This document shows, piece after piece, positions 9,945-23,500 of a stretch of DNA of 64,000 nt. Within the stretch, counting starts at the first letter, position 1, and each line of letters begins with the position of its first letter. Origin of the DNA: Zingiber officinale (lineage: Eukaryota > Streptophyta > Magnoliopsida > Zingiberales > Zingiberaceae). The DNA lies in assembly GCF_018446385.1 (NCBI RefSeq), contig NW_024589890.1, positions 62,001-126,000 of the forward strand, in the 5' to 3' direction. The position numbers were made by a program, and so were the translations under genes. The notes under the pieces are model-generated. The model saw only the letters and a list, made by a program, of their open reading frames with translations, was not told the origin of the DNA and ran no database searches.

Positions 9945-12900
9945 CTTGGGTGGCACCGGCGACTTCGACAGCCTCTGCGAGGTCCACACCAGCGTGCAGC
10001 TTTCCAACGACGTCTTTGTCAAGGCGAATGGGAGCTTCGTGGTCTACCCGGATGTGGTGCTCAGCTGCCCGCTGGCGGGGTGCTCCCTCGTCATCAATCT
10101 TACAGGTGAAATCCGGATCGGACACAATGCAAAGATTGTGGCCGGGAAGGTGCGATTGGCGGCGGGAAACATGAGTCTAGCTGACGGCGCAGCCATCAAT
10201 ACTACGGCGCTCGCAGGGGATCCGCCGACACAGACCAGTGGGGCCCCTTCCGGGATAGATGGAGATGGTGGTGGGCATGGTGGAAGGGGTGCGAGCTGTG
10301 TGGTGAAGGAAGGTCAGACACAGGAGGACTCCTGGGGTGGAGACGCGTACTCCTGGTCATCTCTGACGGTGCCTGTTAGCTACGGAAGCAAAGGGGGCTC
10401 AACAAGCAGGGAGAAGGATTATGGAGGAGGAGGCGGTGGGCAGATCTTCTTCATAGTCAAGGATTTTCTTGAGGTCAATGGAAGCCTTTTGGCTGATGGT
10501 GGCGAGGGCGGCTCTTTGGGTGGTGGAGGGTCAGGTGGGAGCATCTATGTCAATGCAACCAAAATGTAAGTGCAAATATAATGTCGGTTAACATGCTTCT
10601 ACTATGGGGTTAAATAGAGTAACATTGTTAATATTCTGAATGTAAAGTTTGATATCTCCTTAATCAAAGTATGCTTAGTACACTACTTTCACCTATGATA
10701 AAAGCTTTATGTTCGTTTTCTCCTTGACTACTAAAGCTTTGTGGTGTATTGATATAGCCTGCCTGCTAGATACACACTAATACTTTGTAATCTATAACAA
10801 ATACTCAACTAGATATGATCTGACAACAAATTCTTTAAGCCCTAATGAAATGTTCTCTATTATCAAATCAAACTATGTTGTGTCTAGTTTTTGTGATGAG
10901 CTACTATTTCAGTTCTCCATAAAGAATCACACGAGTTTAATATGTATGGTTAAATATTGAAGCTGATTTTTGTATATTTTGTTTTAAGATTTTGTTGACG
11001 CTAATCAAACATTTTTGTCTGAGTTGAATTCTTAAAATTTGGAGTCAACTGATCTGCATTGTTAAGCATGAAAATCATGTGTGCGTGGTGAATACTGTAC
11101 CTTTGAATGTAGTAGCTTGGATGTTTCTCTTCCATGTGGACTTTGTAACACAACTTGAGAAGCATTTTTTTTGCTGTCAAGCTAAATAGAATAACTATCG
11201 ACACACAACATCATGTGATAGATGGTCTTCATGTTGGAATATTTTTACTTGTGAGTACAGTAGCACTAACCTAGCAGATGTTTGTCATGGCTTAGTCATA
11301 TGCTTTGAACTAGCTTAGGGGAATTTACTTTGCATTAGTCTTATTAATTAACTCTTATCTTCTTCAAAGTAGTCATGCAGTCAGGACCATTTTAGTTAAG
11401 TTGTAAGCAATTTGGAATACAGCTATGATATTTAGGATGAATGAAATGATAACAAAGCTTATCTGTGATTCCAAATTCTTTACGCTTCTACAAGATTGGT
11501 GGTTCTTTCCTTTAATGATATTGGATTTGGTCAATCCTAGAAATTAGATAATTGACCTGCAATTTTTTATTTCTAGTATAAGTTGGAAATCCTTTTACAT
11601 TAGTATGTGTAAAGTGTTTATGCTGAATACAAACTCATGATATCTTCTATTTTCTGTTTGAAACTAATATGCAATCACAGACTTTGTATTGATTACTCTC
11701 AGATATTGAATGAATAAAACGATGTCTATCAGCATGTATGTGTCTGCATATAATATTTCAGTTTTGAACATTGGTAACAATCATTTATATGTGGCAAATT
11801 TTACTTTGAAAACATTCCATAAGGTTTTAGGTTCGTAATTCGCCTAGTGAAATTCATCTGCTATAGTAGTACTTGAAAGTCCCCTTAGTCATGCGTACAT
11901 GTGATAATTGAAGCTTGTTTTACCAGTGACCAAGAAGTAAAAAAGTGCATAGTTTATTAACTAGAAATATCCTTGTCATTTAGTGCTCATATATATGTAT
12001 TTATATATTTTTTTTATAAAAGCTTGCTGAATTCTTGCCCTTATTGTACAGTTGAGTTAATCTGCTTGTGATCTTTGATCAATATACCAAATTATTCTGT
12101 CTTGCTGAAGATCTCTCTAATTTTCTTTTTCTAAGAGCAGGAAAGGCACAGGCATGATAAGTGCATCGGGAGGTTGTGGCTTGGCTGGTGGTGGTGGAGG
12201 TCGTGTTTCAATTGCTGTATTCAGTTGGCATGATGAACCACATGTTTTTGTTCACGGTATGGTTATGATTTATCCTACTTGCAGTACAACTAGTCTATTT
12301 TTTGAGAGTCTAAAGTGACCATTATTTTAAAAAGCCAATGAAAGAGGCTTTTATTCTATTAGCACATTCATTCATGCGATAACAAGTTTTTATAGTATCA
12401 TAATCTCTTTTCTCTCTTATAATGAGATTGTTGACAGAGGCGCACTATATATGCTTCATAACCTTTGGTGGATTACGCCGCCACGGGTTGACGCATTTGG
12501 TACTTGCATGGGTGATTGCTTCAATAGGTCTTGGGGTCAATGACTAGCGGGTGCAAAAAGCTTCGCTGGTGCCTGACCTCCCCATGCAAAGGGCTACAAT
12601 GCTAGGGCAAATGTCTTCCTTGATTTACCCCCTTCCAGAGAGTGTGGGGCTGCTCTGGAGGGGCTACTAAGGTGACGGCTTCACCTTTTGCTCCAATTAA
12701 CCTTTGTTGCATTACTTGATCCACTTGTTCAAGTCACCTTGTCTCATTGTCTTATTATACCACAGCCACCAGTCCAACCTTGCTATTGGATAGAAGTCGT
12801 GTCCATCCCTTTTTTGAGTTCTCATCCCCCCAACCCACTTGACTCCATCCCACTGACGCAGTTTTATCCCATCCTCTCTCTAGACAAGCCTCTATCACTC

Positions 12901-15900
12901 CTATTTTGCCTTTGTACAGGATCTCTAGAGTACCACCTCCAACTTTGCTTGACAAACATGAATTCAGTGCGACAGAAGTTAGGCATATCTTGCATCAACT
13001 GTTGTTAATTGCATGGGATGGGACTACATATGCAAATTTACATTGATTGATCAAGATCTAAATATATGGAAAATTCAACAACAGACTTGCTTAGATAGTT
13101 GAATCACTGCCTTAGCCACAATCTCCTTTGAAAATCATTTGTAACATGACTCCATGTGCCATAATACTTTGGTAAAAGAAATCCATATGGAGAAATCTAC
13201 AAAAATCTTCTTTATTGTGGTTTAGTTTGTTCAACTTGACTTTATAACCATAATTATTTGTTATTAATCCTATATAGACAATTATCAAGCCGAAATAACC
13301 TTATCACCATGAGAGATCTAGACAATAGTTTGATGTTTTGTTTTGTAGTAAGGTTTTGGTGCTTGGTTGGAATGAGATGATGCCAATGTCAGCTAATGTA
13401 CAGTATGCTGGCATGTCATCCAGCTGGTTGACATCAATTAGAGGAAAAACCAAGGATGGGAAAACAGGGAAGAAGAGTATCTAATATATTACTACTTCTG
13501 CTGCTACATAGAGTACTGCTATTGTGTCTACCCATGTTGGTTTTAGTTAGATTTACATGATAAGATATTTTGACCTTCGAATCGAAATGATGCACCGTAA
13601 AACCTAATGTAGACTGTAGGTGTGAGAATGATTAAATCAAATACTCTTATTTAAAAAGTTCTAAAGAATTTATTAATAAGTTAGTTGTTTAATTTAAAAA
13701 ATACACAAGCCAATCACTCGATTAATGTAAACCCTGCAAAAACACAAAATGGTAATATGCATTACCAATTCATGCTTAAGAAGATTTAATTCTGGTTTTT
13801 AGTGGTCCTAATGCAAGTGCAAGTCAACACTACAGGAATGAAAATAGATCCGGACATAAGTTACGGGATATCACAAAATTAATTGATAGCTGAGCCCTCT
13901 AATTCCAACAACATGTTAGATCTAACACGTCTCATTGGTTAACTGTCATCAAAGACTCTTGATTGCAAAAGTCTCATTAGGTTGAATCTAGAGATGCAAC
14001 AACTGTAGTTGGGCAGAAACTGTTAATCTTACTGCAGCTAATGGAAGGCAGTTGCAGGGCTGTTGACAGGCAGTAGGCAACATGACCAACGATAATTGGC
14101 TTGCAGTGGCTCTGGACAATGTTGCCTAATCAACAAGAGGCGGAATTGGGCAGTGACGAGGAGAGATCCACTTGTTCATAGTGCTCATGGGATAGACAAG
14201 GACTATGACAAGATTGAGGTAGACCAAGCTTTCTTCTTCTTTAGGTAAGCAAGGAGGTTACAAGATCACTACTGAGTGCCAATTGATGGAAGGCCCGACA
14301 GGTTCTCATTGAAGTGGATTTGTTGAGGAAGAGGAGAGCAAGTTTGGGATGTGGGATGACTCTCCACCACCTTGTGATGGTGAGAAGTTGTAGGTGAGGG
14401 GATGCATCTACTAGTGAGAAGTTGTAGGCAAGTTCAACATGGAAACGACTGTTGGTGAATCTTACAGACTTGCAATGGCTAGCAACTCTAATGCAAGCTG
14501 ACAATAGGAGGGAACCTGAGAGTTCTGTTGCAGCAGGAAGAAGCCATATGTCTGTGACTGCTTCTTCAGAGAATCAGTTCAGGAGGGAACTGCTTTCTGT
14601 TTGGCTCTGGATAGAGTGAGTTGTTTTGGCTTGTCATAGTTGCAGTTAGTTAACACAACAATTGTGGATGCTAGAAGCCCTCTAGCTGGTAGCAAGGCTT
14701 GGAAGGGTGATGACTAGGAGATGGTTGGATGATGTGGTAGGAAGCATGGAGAGGAATTTGGATGAATCAGTGTAGGGGATATTGGAGTATCAAATAAAAA
14801 ACCAAATAGGAATTCAATTTTGATACAACACCCAAATCCACCAAACTCACATGGATTGGTATAGCACATGGATAGTTTTTTTTCTAACACAGAAATAGAA
14901 GAAAACTCATAAATAGAACTTTATTATCGTAAAATATGATTTACTTTTGGGTCTAAGGGCCCTTTTATAAAACAACCAAAGGTTCTAATCTTCTTAACTA
15001 TTTCTTTTTTCCAAAACAAGGTATTCTGATTTAATACCTTAATAAATATAACAAAATTTCAAACTTAAACAATTTTTAGGAATTAAAAAATTACTTGTCT
15101 AAATTTTTTATTTAAAATATTATAATTTTATCCCTATTTTAATCATAATTGTAAGCCACATTACTTCTCCACTGATTTCTTTGGATTGATCATTTTGTAC
15201 TTATGCCCATCATTAATTCATTATAACTCATGTAAGACAGTTTCATTAAAAAATTGCTTCATAATTTCAAAAGCAGTTTTATTTTTAAAGGGTATGAAAT
15301 ACAATTTTGATAATTTATTTTGTTATTTAGTAGAGCCGAGCCTTTGTGAAATTGTTTTTGATAAATCCTATAAAAGACGTGTCATCTCATTGACATTGTT
15401 ACATTTATCTAACCTGAATTCTCTTTTCTTTCTCCTACAGAGACTCACTGAGTTGATGAACATGGCTTGTACTGTGACAGACATGTTATCGCTTCTGTCT
15501 TTATGTTTGTGTGCATATAGTTTTACTGATCTCCATTTTTCTGCTACCTTTTAAATGCTGTTCGTTAATGTTTTCAGTATCAAAATTCAGATTATTGATT
15601 CTTGTTTGGGCTAATTTATGGTTCTTAGGGAATCACCCTTTTGTAAATGCTTGGGTTTTGTATATGCATGGTTTGTTATTTATTGCATATTTTTTTCTTG
15701 TGGCAATTGAATAGGTTTCTGAAAGTACTTCAATGCACATTGTGATTACCTGAACGACCTTAGTGCTGTAGTTCTTTTGTGAGATTTCACATAAACACTT
15801 GGTTTCTAGTTGTTAATTTCCCAGTTTTGCAACTCTAAAATAGGCTTAACTATTTCTCTTTTGAGTAGGTGGTTATATACCATGTTTGTGTGATGTCAAA

Positions 15901-17497
15901 ATCTGATTACGACAAGACTAAGCGTTGTGTGCTCTTTTTGGCATTTTTGTTTTATGATTATTATTTAGACTTTAAGCTGGCTTTAAGTCACTTCTTCTTT
16001 GTGTTTGCATTATCAGAATTTTTTAGGGGCTCATTCTTTTAATTTCTTCTAAATAGGTGGAAAGAGTTCTCGCTGTCCTGATAATGCGGGTGCTGCTGGA
16101 ACACTTTATGACTCAGTTCCTAAAAGCCTTATAGTTAGCAATCATAACCGTTCAACACAGACTGATACACTTCTACTAGAATTTCCTTATCAGCCGCTTT
16201 GGACAAATGTTTTTATCAGGAATTGTGCCAAAGTTGCTGTTCCTCTACTATGGAGTCGAGTACAGGTCAGTTTTCTTGCTTGAATGCTATTTTGTTTGTT
16301 GAGCAGTATTATTTTCCAAAATCCAATTGTCTGTGACTATGTGAGGAACTTCCATTAGCTTTCAGGTTGTCCAAAATATTAATAAAACATAGCACAAGGA
16401 GGATTTTGGTGATTAAGTATAGGAAGAGACCCACTTGCTGTATTGTTGGTTTAGTAAATTTCATGAAGAGAATAATTCTTGCACTGGGGATTTTAGTTTT
16501 GACATTTCAGGGTTAATCTATTATCTATGGTTGATTGGTTTAAATGTTATGGTTAGTTGAAATATTAGAAAACTATGTTAACCCTACTAATGGAGATTCA
16601 GTACCGCAAAGAGATATCTGATAGAAAAATAATCATACTAATTAGGTAAAAAAAAATAAGTATGCAATACATTTGCGTGCTTCTTGTTTATGGAAATCAG
16701 TTTGGTGTGCAAACAAGTACTATGCTAGACAAATGTTTACAGCTTATATGGAAATTTATTTTCTTAAAGATGGATCTCTTATAAATTGGAAAAATGTAAA
16801 ACAAGATCAATTTAGTAATAATTGAAGAAACATAAATTGCTAGAGGACATAAATGCATAGAATTTAACTGTAGATATTATCATTTCCATGCTTATGGGTG
16901 GCATGTATAGCTAAGGATTTTGTAACTGCAATCATATTAGTAAGTGATACAACTACTTAAGAATTTCTACAGAGATTGCTTTAGGTATTGTTTAATTACT
17001 TCTTGTGGTTTCTTTCAAAACACAATATCTGTCCACTTTCTGATGAAAATATTACAAGGTTGCTTTAGGTACTGATGGTATAGAACTATGCCCATAACCA
17101 GATGGCTCCAAATAGTTTTGAGAGACGGGTAGGACTTTTTCGGAACTTCAGAACTTACTAGAGCAGACAAGCTTGGACAAAATTGATTTTTTTTTTTTGT
17201 GCATTTGGCAATATGTTAGTGACCCATTGATTGATGTAGCTTCATACATGCTTTAAAATCTCGTGCAGAACCGCCCCGGTACAGGCAAAACATTTCGCTT
17301 TGCTTGCCGACCAGCACTGGCATGCCCTAGGCCCCGTGGCGAACGTGTCGCACAAGCCCTGCTATCGTTGGCAAAGAAGAACAGGCCGGAAATTAGCTTT
17401 TAATTAAATAAACCTTAGGTTAATAATCTCAATCAACTTCTAGTTATAATAGGGATAATTTAAATAGGCTTAAATTAACTTTAATAAAACTATCCCA

Positions 17498-17553
<56 letters not shown>

Positions 17554-20500
17554 TATTTAGATTAATTTTTTTAGTATCTATTTTATATTTAAGAAATACC
17601 GAAATTATATCGGCACGACATGACACGGTATCGAAACCGTATCGTTCTGATCCAGACCGAAGTCTGGGCATGGATTGAGATTTTAAACCATGGTTTCAGA
17701 CGCGTACAAGTTCAGAGGATTTATTTTATTTTTTGAAATATATCAAATTTGCTTCGTCTCATATGGTTGTCATTGGTCTAACTGGTAAATTTAGCTAAAA
17801 GTGTTGTATGCCAAAACTGTGATGATATCATGATAATTTAGCTAAAATAAACTACCGAAGTCACTGAAGCCTTGTTTTTTCATACATTTTAAAATTTGGA
17901 TTCATTTTCTTTTAATGGTAATGCTTTTATGTCTCTTATTTAACATGGTTTTGTTAATGGTTTATTCTTAAAATGGTAGTTTTAAATGTGGGACAATAGT
18001 GATATTTTTATCTGATTTTATGATATTTGTGCAGTTGGCTTGGATGTGTAGATTGTATAGGTTGTATAGGTGTCTTGTTTGGATGTTTTTTCAATAACCT
18101 AGTCATGGTATTTTGTTTTCCTTGTTTCAAATGCTTTATTGTCGACTTCATGTTTGAAAACCCATTTGCTTCTTTCAGAACAACTTACCCTACTCTCTGT
18201 AATTACCAGGTTCAAGGGCAACTTAGTCTACTTTCTGGTGGCATATTGACATTTGGTCTGACTCATTATCCTTATTCCGAGTTTGAGCTTATGGCTGAAG
18301 AACTTTTGATGAGCGACTCAGTAATTAAGGTTCTCCCAGAACAATTACTTCTCATTGTCTTTGTTACTCCTTTATATTATCAGCAACATATTTTTTCCCC
18401 TCAATTCAATTGTTTGCTTATTGGTGCTAGTTTGAAGTTCAGCCTTGGAACCATGCTAAAGGTTGCTCCTTCTTTAGCTAGTGTAACATGTGTTTAGAAC
18501 TCTAGTAATGACATTTGCAATTGTGGGGTTAAGGCTGCACCATTGATCATTGAATCACTGGTAGGCCTTGCAATGGATGGAGCCTCATGAACGGATTCAT
18601 ACATTTTTTTTTAGTTTGTCTTTTTGATTTCCTAATTTAGTTGGTAAAAAGTATCTTGTTGATGACAACTAACCTGTTCAATGCAGCTGGCCAAGTGTGA
18701 AAAGTTAAGAGAACAAGATAAACAAGTTCTCATCCTAATATCATTCATCTGCTATACTTGCAATAATATGGCTTCAAAATCTGCGATTTCTTTCTGCCTG
18801 ATATTTTTTTTTATTTGATAAATGGATTCATACCTGTATCTTTAATTTTCTGGTAAGAAGAATAATCAATAAATATGATTGATGAAACGGATGATTGCTA
18901 ATAATTTGTTGAAGATGTCCATGTTGATATCCATATCCCTACTTCATCATGCAAATTATTGTGTTGGTGCTGCTATTCTCATCACTTTATTTTGCTTGAT
19001 TAATGAATTTTATCAAGTTAAATGTCAATTGCTATCTTAGAAGGTAATTGATCTTCCATCAGATATTTATTGTTTGTTCATGTCCAATTTTAGGTGTTCG
19101 GTGCCTTACGAATGTCTGTTAAAATGCTTTTGATGTGGAATTCTAAAATGATCATTACTGGTGGTGAGGATACAATAGTAGCAACGACATTGCTTGAAGC
19201 GAGTAATTTGATTGTTCTAAGGGTAAGTTTGTTCTTATTCTGGGCTAAATTTGTTTATTATCAGTTTTTATTTTTCAAAACAAGATTAATTGGTGGGCAA
19301 AGGATTGGTGAGATGAGCCAAATTTTATTCATTAACTTTCTTTACAGGAATCATCTGTCATACATTCAAATGCAAATCTAGGAGTTCATGGTCAAGGTCT
19401 GCTCAATTTATCTGGGCCAGGAGATGTAATTGAGGCACAACGTTTGATCTTGTCACTTTTCTACAGCATCCATGTATGTTTATGAGTTATATGCTTATTT
19501 TCTTTCTGTTGTTATTATATGATTGCTCGATGCAGTTATTCATATGATTTAGAATATCAATTCTAGTACTATCACCAACTAAATCTCATTATCTTTTATA
19601 GTTAAAATTTACTATTCAAAACCTTTTTTTGCTTTTGATTGATGTCATTTAGTACTTTCTTCTTGTCCATTTGTCATATTTGTTAGTCTGTTATTTGGTT
19701 GATCTGGTTTCTTATCAAACCGTTATCTTCTTCCATTGCCAACTTCGCTATTATTTAAGCAGAAACTTCATTGAATTGCTTGTCCAATAAAGCCATATTG
19801 GATGTTGGGCATGAATGTTATGTAAAAGGTCGCCTACGCTTAACATGGATTGGTTGTTTTAGACATACTTTTTGGTGTCTATGACAATATGCTGCAGATA
19901 TTATTTTTATTGGAAAACTTCATTTTGCATGAGTTTTACAACTTTTTCATTTCATCCATTATCCCTTCTGTCATTATCAGATTTGTGTTTAAATCTTTAT
20001 TATCTTTCATGAAATTCTTATTCTTCTTCACCCCCTTCTACTTTACCAAGAATCGATCCCCTTTCTCTTTTCCTCTTGCATGTTGTCCATCTCAATTGAA
20101 CAATTTACCATGGTTAACCATGTTGTATATTGCAATTGATCAATTAGCTATTATTGTATGAATTACTTGAAAATGTCCATCGTGGCCACCTCCCTGATGA
20201 TGATGATGGAACTGATCCACCACCACTCTTTGAGATGGATTGACTTTTCTACAAGAATCTCCACACCCTTTACTCCCACAATATTACGTTGACTTTCTGA
20301 AAATCTTGCTTGGCATGATGATCATGAGGTGCTCCACTTCACTCTTTCATTCTGCATGTTGAGTGCTTCTTATGCTGCTAAATCCCTTCAATTCCCTCCA
20401 TAATGAGGCTGACTGTTCAATGACATCACCATCATGATCATTATGGATGACAAGGAGCCAAGCACAGAGGCATTTAGTTTCATAAGGGTGTTGTTTCTAA

Positions 20501-23500
20501 TAGCAAGGCGACCGTTTGGCGAGTCCATTTGTGATGTGCAACTTTTTTGACAACTCTTTCCTTGATTCAAATTTGTTCAAATCATAATCAGCAGGCCATC
20601 TTCTTGTTATGCAAGAATCCCAAGGAGCAAAAAGTGAAAAACTTTGTTGTTCACACAGTTGTGGATATCTACAACATGATTACAATGAAAAATCGCTTGA
20701 GCATGATTATAGTGAACAAAGAGATTTTTTTTTGCTGCTTGCTTGCTCAAGCTTACTAGCTTTTGAAAATGTCCTAAAATGAAATGCAATATCGTAACCA
20801 ATCTAATAACTATAGTATTTCTGATAACAAGTCAAGGGTTGTTATAAGGATGACTTGGGCTAATGCACTTCACTTTTTGAGCAAGCTATTGTTTTTTTAA
20901 TTAAATGAATAACATATGTATTATATGGACTTAGTATTTTGAGCCAGTTGTTTAGCATAACAAAGTTTAATGTATTATTAGTTCTCTCATCTGGTCAAGG
21001 GTGTTGTGATATGCTCAAGCATTTTGTTGGACGTGATGGATATTGGCAGCACTTGACCAACAATGAAAGTTTGGTTCTAGTGCCTACAACCCAATGCTAT
21101 CAGTGCCTAAATGCTTAGACAAATTGTCATATTTTATTCATGATTGATTAATCTAGACCAATTTTTGGTGCACAACTTTATGTCTTAGCTTTGAATATCA
21201 TTTGAACCTCAATAACACTGGAGTGATTGCATAAGCAAACTAAAGTAAGCAAAATGGGGAAATTTAAATAATTCAATTATATTAACTCAATGAACCTTTG
21301 CCTTTATTTGTTAGACACTTATCTTTGTTATGAGAATTCTCTTGCTGCCTCTGCCATGTTGTTTGATTTAGCTCTCATACTACTTTTTGTTCAAATATCA
21401 GTATATAAATGGGACTTAGGTTTTACTTATTAGAAATGTTGAACATGTTATGCTGGATTCTAGATCAACAAATTACTGGACAAATTTTATACCTCCGCTT
21501 GTCAACATTTTAGTTGTCAGAAAATCAATTCATTTGCACCATTTGATTAACTTGAGTTTTTGGTTGATACTATTTTCTACCAATATTTCCATCATAAACT
21601 GACTCACTTCCTCATTTATGTTGTTTCATGCTGCTGATAAATCTATGATGTTTACCTGTAATGCTTAAATTCTCAGATCGTTTCGATCCTCTGTAGGTTG
21701 GACCTGGATCCATTCTGCGTGGGCCACTGATAAATGCAACTACTGATAAAATGTAATTTGTTTGCTCTCTTTTCAGAGGATATTATCTACCTTCCATTGT
21801 TCACTTGAATTGTGTTATCTAACAAGTTAAATTTTGCTGTCTGGCATGTATACTTGCTTTTAGGGCCCCAAGTCTGAATTGTGAGAAAAAAGATTGTCCA
21901 TTGGAGTTAGTTCATCCACCAGAAGACTGTAATGTCAATACATCACTCTCGTTCACCCTCCAGGTAAATTTTTTTCATTAGTGTCTGTCTCTTTTGTATT
22001 AAGTTTCTTGGATTGTTAATATATTTTCTTGTTTTCAGATTTGTCGTGTTGAAGATATTGATGTTGCTGGCCTTGTTCAAGGAACCGTTGTTCATTTCCA
22101 TAGAGCAAGAAGCATTGTTGTGTACCCCACAGGAAAAATAAGTGCGACTGGTTTGGGTATGAGCTTTTTTAAACCTACTGAAATTTTATTTTCCTTTTTA
22201 ATATTCCCAAAAGTTATTTGTGTTTCATTCACGTATTTTGTTGTTTAATTGTCCTTGGTTGATAATAGGAATGGTTTTCTCAGGAAAATAATGATATGTT
22301 GTTGTCTTCCATAGTTACACTTGGTTTTTGCTGCATTTTGATGAGTCATACCATTCTACCCTACCAAACATGGTCATTGTCCATTTTTTCATTATTTAAG
22401 CATCAATTATTGCTTATTTAAGTCACCATACTGTTTTCTTTTTTATCTGGAGTCCTTGATATTTTCTCTAAATACATTTGCTACATAATTTTCTTTTTTA
22501 TGACAACTTGGTTGAAATAACTAATTTTTATCATTATTTATATTTTCCATGATACATATCTGCATATGTTTTATTTATATTAATGTATGACATTATACAA
22601 AAACACCCAAGATTCAGTTAATCTCATTTTGATATTTCAATTCATCTTGCCATTTACTCATCTTGCGGTTTCAGTTGAAAAAACTGTTATGAGCTAAACT
22701 ATCACAAATGTATCATTTGTTCTTGAAGTGTCATTGATTGTTTGCAGCTTAGTTACCTTGACAAAGCTAAACACTTGGTTCTTAGTATTTCTTTTCTTTG
22801 TATGTTTGATGTGATTCACTTGGTCAACTTACATGCTTATTCTGCACTTTTAGGATGCCTAATTAAATCCTTCACTTTACCATTGCATATTGCTGCGTGG
22901 AAGTTGCATAATTGCTGTTCTAATGACTATTTAAAGTACCACACACCTTCTTTGTTAGAGGCCATTCTTTGAGTAACTTCCAATAGAGCTATCAACATCC
23001 AATCTTTTAGTTGTTTTTCATTTTCTTTTTATCTTCATAATTTGATGAAAAGCTTAAATACGAGGTCATTCACTTAGGATATTATTTACTTTGGAATAAA
23101 TTATTATTTCTGGCTATAGATTACTAAAGTTTTGTCTAAAATGATTTCTTCTACTTTATCATAAGTGTTAGAAAAGGGCATTCATGCACATAAGTTTATA
23201 TATTTTATATTGGATCTGATGACTTGGTTTTTCTCATCTCTCTCTCTTTTTGCTATTCCATAGGGTATGTGTCTCAAATGCAATATGATAAATCCACCTT
23301 GATGCATTGTTTTGCTTATGTGCAGGCTGCAAAGGTGGTGTTGGGCATGGAAATATATTAGAGAATGGTGTTGGCGGCGGCGGTGGGCATGGTGGAAAGG
23401 GTGGAGATGGGCGTTTTAAAGATCTCATTGTTAATGGTGGCATTGCCTATGGAAATGCTGATTTTCCTTGTGAGCTTGGTAGTGGTAGTGGAAATGACAG

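Noticed and set aside
9361-10125. Long minus-strand open frame opposite exon 1 of the glycine-rich protein gene
   Set aside because: It is a shadow of a GC-rich coding exon; its Arg-rich translation shows no family and exon 1 has clear homology on the plus strand.
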